Shown here piece by piece: positions 59,007 to 64,000 of a stretch of 64,000 nt of DNA. The notes below the pieces were generated by a model. It was not told the DNA's origin, ran no database searches, and saw only the letters and a program-made list of their open reading frames with translations. Location of the stretch: NCBI GenBank assembly GCA_035998495.1, contig DASYHP010000050.1, forward strand, positions 6,047 through 70,046. Direction: 5' to 3'. The stretch's first letter is position 1. The number at the start of each line of letters is the position of its first letter. The DNA comes from Mesorhizobium_B sp035998495 (GTDB lineage: Bacteria > Pseudomonadota > Alphaproteobacteria > Rhizobiales > Rhizobiaceae). The translations under genes and the position numbers were made by a program.

Positions 59007-59938
59007 GCGTGGGCTTCCTCCAAGGCGTCGCCCAGCAGGTGGTGCGCCGCCTCGAACAGTCCGCGCAACACCGCCTCGTCGGCGTCCACGGTCCGGTGCG
59101 CGATCCCCGCCATCTCCAGCGCGGCAGCGTAAAGCGCGGCCAAGCCGCCGGTGGCAACGAGCAGCACTGGCGCGGTCCCCGTTACAAAACGGCTGCGGGC
59201 GGAAAAGATCTCGGAGCCGATGAGCAGGCCCGACAGGGTGGCGGCGGCATCTTGCGCGCTGAGGCCGGCCAGAAGGCTGGCTGCGCGGATGGAGAACAAC
59301 CGCCCCACGAGGCCGCCGTCCGTCAGCGCCTGTCGGACGGCTCGGCGAAAGGCCTCGTTCTCGGGATCGACACGATGCTCGTCCGCGCCAAGCGTGCGCG
59401 CGAGCAGCGAATGGCGCGAGAGCACCGCGAACAGTTCGCCCGTGAGAAAAGTGTCGAAGCGCCGGATCGCAGCATTGCCCGCCTCCACCCATTTGGCATG
59501 GGTGCCGGGCATGCAAACGACGCTCGCCGCGCCCTCCAGCCTATGGCTCACGCCGGCGAGCTTGGTTTCCTCGCCGCGCATCACATTGGGCTCGGCCCCG
59601 TGCTGGGCGACGCCGGGGAGGATCCGCACAGGGCGCGGCGGATGCGGAACATGGACGGCGCCGTCGAAAAGGTCCGTCAGCGAAGCCGGCGTGGGAACAT
59701 AAGGGGCCTCGACCCAGCCGCCCCGCGCGCCCGCCATGCCGCAGACGATCACCGGCAGGTTTTCGGGTGCCTGCAAAGCCGCGAGATGGCTTTCGAGAAT
59801 GTCGCCGAAGCGCCCGCCGGCGCTCGCCATGCCGTCGTCGCTGCGGCGCTCGCGCAGCACCGCTCCCGCGCGGTCCATCAGATAGACGCGGATCCGGCTC
59901 GTGCCCCAATCGACGGCCGCGAAGGCGGGCGCGCTCAC
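59003..59938 (-). CDS. dgoK: 2-Dehydro-3-deoxygalactonokinase
   Basis: Phosphorylates KDGal (311 aa). AAVDWGTSRIRVYLMDRAGA at the N-terminus is the DgoK phosphate-binding signature, with MPGTHAKWVEAGNAAIRRFD and TFLTGELFAVLSRHSLLA following. It overlaps the SDR gene upstream and dgoA downstream. Confidence 0.94.
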   Translation of the reverse strand: MSAPAFAAVDWGTSRIRVYLMDRAGAVLRERRSDDGMASAGGRFGDILESHLAALQAPENLPVIVCGMAGARGGWVEAPYVPTPASLTDLFDGAVHVPHPPRPVRILPGVAQHGAEPNVMRGEETKLAGVSHRLEGAASVVCMPGTHAKWVEAGNAAIRRFDTFLTGELFAVLSRHSLLARTLGADEHRVDPENEAFRRAVRQALTDGGLVGRLFSIRAASLLAGLSAQDAAATLSGLLIGSEIFSARSRFVTGTAPVLLVATGGLAALYAAALEMAGIAHRTVDADEAVLRGLFEAAHHLLGDALEEAHA

Positions 59939-60717
59939 AGGAATCCCCCGTCCACGATCAAAGTCTGCGCCGTCAGCATGGCGGAGGCCCGGGAGGCGAG
60001 GAAGAGTGTCACGCCCACCATGTCCTCAGGGATCATGGGGCGGCGGATGCACTGTTTGGAGACATGGGCGTTGAGGCTTTCCTCCGTCACCCAGAGTTCT
60101 TTCTGGCGCTCGGTCAGGACCCAGCCCGGCATCACCGCGTTCACGCGGATGTTGTCGGGCCCGAGCTTGCCCGCGAGACCCTTGGTGAGGCCGACAATGC
60201 CGGCCTTGGCGGCCGTATAGGCCGGCATGCCGCCCATGTTGATAAGGAAGGAGGTCGAGCTGTAGTTGATGATCGACCCGAAGCCCTTTTCCCGCATGCC
60301 GGGCGCCACCGCCTGGGCGGTGAAGAAGTGGGGCCGGAGATTGATCGCGAGACTGTTGTCCCAGTATTCCGGCGTGACGGCGTCGAGCTCGTGGCGGTCG
60401 TCCCAGGCCGCGTTGTTGACGAGCACGGTGACGGGACCGTGCGCCCGGATGGCCTCATGCACGGCGGCGCGTAAGGCGTGGATGTCGCGCAGGTCGGCCT
60501 TCAAGAAGAGCGGCTGACGCAGGCCCTTGGCCGTCAACTCTTCCACCAGTTCCCGGCTCGGCGTTTCCGCGATGTCGATGAAGGCCGTTCGCGCGCCCTG
60601 GGCGCAAAAGCCTTCGACCAGAGCCGCGCCGATCCCGGAGCCGCCACCCGTCACCAGCACCGAAGCACCTTCCAGGTCGGGGAACCGTGCGGGCTCGGCC
60701 AAGCTTTCGTCGGTCAC
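59935..60717 (-). CDS. SDR family oxidoreductase (probable sugar dehydrogenase)
   Basis: 260-residue short-chain dehydrogenase. The cofactor motif is VLVTGGGSGIGAALVEGF, then NNAAWD. The active site is Ser (INYSSTS) with YTAAKAG (Tyr-x3-Lys). From its operon (lactonase, DgoK, DgoA) it is likely a galactose or related-sugar 1-dehydrogenase. Start GTG at 60717. It heads the operon. Confidence 0.88.
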   Translation of the reverse strand: MTDESLAEPARFPDLEGASVLVTGGGSGIGAALVEGFCAQGARTAFIDIAETPSRELVEELTAKGLRQPLFLKADLRDIHALRAAVHEAIRAHGPVTVLVNNAAWDDRHELDAVTPEYWDNSLAINLRPHFFTAQAVAPGMREKGFGSIINYSSTSFLINMGGMPAYTAAKAGIVGLTKGLAGKLGPDNIRVNAVMPGWVLTERQKELWVTEESLNAHVSKQCIRRPMIPEDMVGVTLFLASRASAMLTAQTLIVDGGFL

Positions 60718-60787
60718 GCGAAAAAATCCCGGTTGCGCGCCGCTTCCTGCGGCAAGACCGGGGCAGGGTCAAGCCGCCGGAACGCCG

Positions 60788-62137
60788 TCAGACGCGGCTG
60801 CCTGCCGTGTCCAGCCTTGCGGCCTGCCGGAGAAGATTGAGGGTGGCTTCCCCATTGGCGGGCTTGCCGAACAGGTAGCCCTGGCCGCCCAGGCAGCCGA
60901 AGGAGACGAGTTTTTGGAACTGGGCCTCCTGCTCGATGCCCTCGGCCACCGACTCCATGCCGAGACCCTCGCACATGGAAAGAATGGCCCGCACGATGTG
61001 CTCGGCCGGCTTGTCGTCAAGGATCGCGTTGACGAAGGCCCGGTCGATCTTGAGCTTGTCGAAGGGGAATTCGCGCAAGCGGCCCAGCGAGGACTGGCCG
61101 GTGCCGAAATCGTCCAGCGACACGCGGATGCCGCAACGCTTCAGGTCCTCGACGATCTTCTTGGCGGAGGACGGATCGGACATCAGGCCCGTTTCCGTGA
61201 TCTCCACCTCCAGCCGCCGCGGATCGAAGCCGGTGCGCTCGAGGATGGAAAGGATGTGCAGGCCCGTGTTCTGATCGACGAGCTGGGAGGGCGACAGGTT
61301 GAAGGACAGAAAGAGCTCGCGCGGCCATGCGCAGGCCGCCTCCGCCGCCTTGCGCAGAACGAGCTGCGCAAGCGGGCCGATGATGCCGCGCTCTTCCGCG
61401 ATCGGGATGAACACGGCGGGCGACACGGGGCCGAGATCGCGGTCGTTCCATCGCGCCAGCGTTTCGAAGCCGCGCACGCGGCGGGTCTTGAGGTCGACGA
61501 TCGGCTGGAAATAGGGCTCCACCTCGCCCGCGGAGACCGCGCGGCGCAGCGCCTGCTCGATGCGGGTGACGCGCTTGGCGGCGTCCTCCATCTCGCGGCT
61601 GTAGACGACCACGCGCCCGCGGCCTGAGCGCTTCGCCTGGTAAAGCGCCGTTTCCGCCTTGTTGACGAGCACGTCCGTCGTCTCGTCGCCGGAATGGAAC
61701 AGCGAGCAGCCCGCCGAGGCCGAAAGCCGCGCCGTGCGGTCGCCCACGTCATAGGGCGCCGACAGGATCTCGATCAGCATCTTCGCCCGCTCGGCGGCGG
61801 CCTCCTCGCTGAACACCAGCGGATGGAGGAAGGCGAACTCGTCCGCGCCGATCCGCGCCACCGCGGAATGGCCGTCCATCGAGGCGCGCAGGCGCATCGC
61901 CACCTGCACCAGGATCTCGTCGCCGGCCCGGCGGCCGAACAGGTCGTTGATCGGCTTGAAGCCGTCGAGGTCGAGGATGCCGACGGTGAAGGGGGCGGGG
62001 TCGTCGGCGCGCTCGGCGATCAGGCGTTCCACCTTGTCGAAGAAGCGCCGGACATTGCCCAAGCCGGTGAGCGGGTCGGTGAAGGCGAGGTCGCCTCCGT
62101 CCCCCTTCGCTGCGCCGATCCGGAATCCTGCCGTCAT
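60788..62137 (-). CDS. GGDEF-EAL domain protein (c-di-GMP turnover)
   Basis: 449-residue cytoplasmic protein with a GGDEF domain (residues 15-185) then an EAL domain (about 190-440). The A-site motif reads GADEF (residues 97-101) instead of GGDEF, so diguanylate cyclase activity may be reduced. The EAL side has ETLAR (225-229, EAL replaced by ETL), DDFGTGQSSLGRL, FDKLKIDRAFV and SVAEGIEQEAQ, so phosphodiesterase catalytic residues look intact. There is no sensory domain. The protein begins almost at the first GGDEF helix, and an inverted-repeat element abuts the ATG with no Shine-Dalgarno. Confidence 0.9.
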   Translation of the reverse strand: MTAGFRIGAAKGDGGDLAFTDPLTGLGNVRRFFDKVERLIAERADDPAPFTVGILDLDGFKPINDLFGRRAGDEILVQVAMRLRASMDGHSAVARIGADEFAFLHPLVFSEEAAAERAKMLIEILSAPYDVGDRTARLSASAGCSLFHSGDETTDVLVNKAETALYQAKRSGRGRVVVYSREMEDAAKRVTRIEQALRRAVSAGEVEPYFQPIVDLKTRRVRGFETLARWNDRDLGPVSPAVFIPIAEERGIIGPLAQLVLRKAAEAACAWPRELFLSFNLSPSQLVDQNTGLHILSILERTGFDPRRLEVEITETGLMSDPSSAKKIVEDLKRCGIRVSLDDFGTGQSSLGRLREFPFDKLKIDRAFVNAILDDKPAEHIVRAILSMCEGLGMESVAEGIEQEAQFQKLVSFGCLGGQGYLFGKPANGEATLNLLRQAARLDTAGSRV

Positions 62138-62140
62138 CTA

Positions 62141-62247
62141 GAGCCTGTTCCGGGCTTCGGATGGACCCGCATCGGCCATCGCCTCTCTTCGCGCATCCGG
62201 CAGCTCGCCCGCCAAAGCAGCCTCCATCCCGAGCCAAGAACAGGCTC
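62141..62247. repeat. 107-bp inverted-repeat element abutting the GGDEF-EAL start
   Basis: GAGCCTGTTC (62141-62150) and GAACAGGCTC (62238-62247) are perfect 10-bp ends; the similarity continues to 25 bp with 21 matches (GGCT and GGATGGA blocks). It resembles a MITE or hairpin repeat. I see no convincing target duplication. Its left end lies 3 bp upstream of the ATG at 62137 (minus strand). Confidence 0.65.
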
Positions 62248-62473
62248 CAACCCCTGGGGCGCTCCCACGCATTCTTTGCTTGTCCCCAGCAATAAGACGA
62301 AAGAATTAGGGAATGATGACTTGCGCGCGACTGGCATGATGACTCGGCGGCAGAAAGGCGAAGCGCCGGTTCGGTCCCGCAACGGCCGCGGCAAGGACGC
62401 TCCGCCCAGTTGGCAGACCAGATGAGAGCCGCTAAGCCCGGCCTGCCTGCCGCCAAGCTCCCGGAGCCAAGAG

Positions 62474-63418
62474 ATGCCGCTCGACGTCGCCGTCCAGATG
62501 GACCACGTGTCCACCATCTCGATCGCAGGCGACACCACCTTCGCGCTGTCGCTCGAAGCGCAGCGGCGCGGACACCGCCTCTTCCACTACACGCCCGACC
62601 GGCTGACCATGGAGAACGGCCGTGTGTTCGCGCGCGTGGAGACGATGATTCTCCGCGACGAGAAGGGCAGTCATTTCTCGCTCGGCGAGCCGGCGCGGCG
62701 GGAGTTGTCGGAGATGGACGTGGTTCTCCTGCGTCAGGACCCGCCCTTCGACATGAACTACATCACCTCGACGCATGTCCTGGAGCGCATCCATCCCAAG
62801 ACGCTCGTGGTCAACGACCCGGCCTGGGTCCGCAACTCGCCCGAAAAAATCTTTGTCACCGAGTTCCCGGACCTGATGCCGGACACGCTCATCACCAAGG
62901 ACGTTTCCGAAGTGGCCGCGTTTCGGGAGAAGCATGGCGACATCATTGTGAAGCCGCTCTACGGCAATGGCGGCGCGGGCATCTTTCACCTGGCCGAGGC
63001 CGACCGGAACCTCGCCTCGCTGCTCGAAATGTTCGCCCAGATGTTCCGCGAGCCTTTCATCGTGCAGCGCTACCTGAAGGAGGTGCGCGCGGGCGACAAG
63101 CGCATCATCCTGATCGATGGCGAGCCGGTGGGCGCGATCAACCGCGTGCCGGCGCTCCACGAATCGCGCTCCAACATGCATGTGGGCGGCCGCGCCGAGC
63201 CCGCCGAGCTGACGGTGCGCGAGCGGGAGATATGTTCGCGCATCGGTCCCGCGCTTCGCGAGCGCGGTTTCCTGCTCGTGGGCATCGACGTGATCGGCGA
63301 CTTCCTGACCGAGATCAACGTGACCTCGCCGACCGGAATTCGCGAGGTGAAGCGGTTCGGCGGGGCCGACATCGCCGCGATGTTCTGGGACAAGGTGGAG
63401 GCGAAGCGAAAGGCGTGA
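62474..63418 (+). CDS. gshB: Glutathione synthase
   Basis: ATP-grasp enzyme (314 aa) joining gamma-glutamylcysteine and glycine, the last step of glutathione synthesis. VAVQMDHVSTISIAGDTTFA opens the N-terminal domain (the family ISI.GDTT signature), with VLLRQDPPFDMNYITSTHVL, VKPLYGNGGAGIFHL (ATP loop) and FLTEINVTSPTG (metal site). GAGCCAAGAG lies before the ATG. It is monocistronic here; gshA is not in the window. Confidence 0.95.
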   Translation: MPLDVAVQMDHVSTISIAGDTTFALSLEAQRRGHRLFHYTPDRLTMENGRVFARVETMILRDEKGSHFSLGEPARRELSEMDVVLLRQDPPFDMNYITSTHVLERIHPKTLVVNDPAWVRNSPEKIFVTEFPDLMPDTLITKDVSEVAAFREKHGDIIVKPLYGNGGAGIFHLAEADRNLASLLEMFAQMFREPFIVQRYLKEVRAGDKRIILIDGEPVGAINRVPALHESRSNMHVGGRAEPAELTVREREICSRIGPALRERGFLLVGIDVIGDFLTEINVTSPTGIREVKRFGGADIAAMFWDKVEAKRKA

Positions 63419-63471
63419 ACGCCGCGAGCGCGTTCATGGCCTGTTCTTGCCCCCATCCGGCGATTATATCG

Positions 63472-63499
63472 TTGACAAACCCAAGGGGTGATGTATGTT
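63472..63499 (+). promoter_or_regulatory. Promoter of the IS1595-family transposase
   Basis: TTGACA (63472-63477) followed after 16 bp by TATGTT (63494-63499), a near-consensus pair, about 22 bp before the ATG. AAGGAG at 63507-63512 is the ribosome-binding site. Confidence 0.6.
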
Positions 63500-63520
63500 T
63501 GCGGACAAGGAGTTACGTCC

Positions 63521-64000
63521 ATGTCCGTTCTCAGCCGTCCCTACTTCCACGATGAAGCCGCCGCCTTCGCCCATGTCGAGGCGATGCTGTGGCCCCAGGG
63601 TCCGGTTTGCCACCATTGCGGCAACATGGGCCGCATCTATGCGCTCAAGGGCGTCCGCTCGAAGGCCAGCAAGAAGAACCCCGAAGGCGTGGAGCGTTTC
63701 GGCCTCTACAAGTGCGGCGAATGCCGTAAGCAGTTCACCGTCCGCATGGGCTCGATCTTCGAGGAAAGCCACCTGCCGCTGCATAAGTGGCTCCAGGCGA
63801 TCCATCTCATGTGCTCCAGCAAGAAGGGCATTTCCGCCCACCAGCTCCACCGCGTTCTTGAATGCACCTATAAGACGGCCTGGTTCCTGGCGCACCGCAT
63901 TCGCGAGGCCATGCGTTCCGACGACTTCACGCCGATGGGCGGCACGGGCAAGACGGTGGAAGCCGACGAGACTTACATCGGCAAGCAGTTGGGCTCCCCT
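63521..64000 (+). CDS. IS1595 family (ISXO2-like) transposase, 5' part
   Basis: First 160 codons, cut by the window end. An N-terminal zinc ribbon (CHHCG near residue 27 and CGEC near 67, within VCHHCGNMGRIYAL and KCGECRKQFTVR) precedes the start of the ISXO2-type DDE domain, with the first Asp in VEADETYIGKQ. The frame is open to the end. Whether the element is complete cannot be judged. Confidence 0.92.
   Translation, partial: MSVLSRPYFHDEAAAFAHVEAMLWPQGPVCHHCGNMGRIYALKGVRSKASKKNPEGVERFGLYKCGECRKQFTVRMGSIFEESHLPLHKWLQAIHLMCSSKKGISAHQLHRVLECTYKTAWFLAHRIREAMRSDDFTPMGGTGKTVEADETYIGKQLGSP

Noticed and set aside
63439..63449. Eleven bases before the IS1595 gene (GCCTGTTCTTG) match one arm of the 107-bp inverted-repeat element
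   Set aside because: The match stops after 11 bases and there is no paired arm nearby; chance similarity is the simplest explanation.
1..64000. tRNA, rRNA, CRISPR arrays, phage or plasmid replication genes
   Set aside because: I saw no cloverleaf-like segment, array of direct repeats or integrase/replication protein; only the IS1595 transposase and two small inverted-repeat elements indicate mobility.

Overview
The window is a very GC-rich stretch of chromosome that reads like an alphaproteobacterium of the Hyphomicrobiales (Rhizobiales). The reasons are the erythritol/polyol-type operon with a SorC regulator, the TRAP-TAXI uptake system, heterotetrameric sarcosine oxidase, the fused-type indolepyruvate oxidoreductase beta subunit, UgpBAEC, a De Ley-Doudoroff galactose set, and many GTG/TTG starts with tightly overlapping operons. 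I cannot name a genus from sequence alone. No rRNA, tRNA or CRISPR array is visible.

Layout. 1-2.1 kb: a TRAP transporter (TAXI binding protein plus fused permease, cut by the window edge). 2.2-4.8 kb: an endonuclease/exonuclease/phosphatase protein diverging from a two-HKD phospholipase D/cardiolipin synthase-like protein. 4.9-16.6 kb: one long polyol operon made of a SorC regulator with its own palindromic operator, binding protein, two permeases, two ATPases, an EryA-like FGGY kinase, a 2-hydroxyacid dehydrogenase, a GlpD/EryB-like dehydrogenase and a pyridoxal kinase. 16.6-20.2 kb: a copper island with CueR, CopZ, a cysteine-rich copper storage protein, DUF411, DUF4396 and cytochrome b561. 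Three promoters there carry the CueR-type dyad in a 19-bp spacer. 20.2-25.5 kb: mixed single genes (FAD oxidoreductase, acyltransferase, disordered small protein, DUF4112, SplB-like radical SAM).

25.5-44.6 kb is a catabolic block. Minus-strand genes run cyclase, FAD oxidoreductase, MarR, iorA, iorB and then soxBDAG. A divergent plus-strand operon has a second FAD oxidoreductase and a five-gene peptide/opine-type ABC transporter, with a stand-alone Lrp RAM domain at its far end. 44.8-48.5 kb is the zinc island: a 160-bp MITE that has rewritten the C-terminus of a small gene, then zur, and divergent znuCBA. 48.7-53.0 kb is ugpBAEC, followed by a glycoside hydrolase and a TerC protein whose ribosome-binding site is buried in a hairpin. 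55.8-60.7 kb is a minus-strand operon for galactose-type oxidation (SDR, DgoK, DgoA, SMP-30 lactonase) ending in an orphan ATP-grasp enzyme and a 2'-5' RNA ligase-like protein. 60.8-64 kb holds a GGDEF-EAL protein abutting a second small inverted-repeat element, gshB, and the 5' part of an IS1595-family transposase cut by the window end.

The main themes are uptake and oxidation of small organic substrates (five solute-binding-protein systems), with metal homeostasis (copper, zinc) between them. Four of the binding-protein genes are separated from their permease gene by a strong palindrome, which suggests a shared way of making more binding protein than permease. The least explained parts are the ior/cyclase/twin-FAD/ABC block, the vitamin-B6-linked genes in the polyol operon, and the two small inverted-repeat elements acting on neighbouring reading frames.
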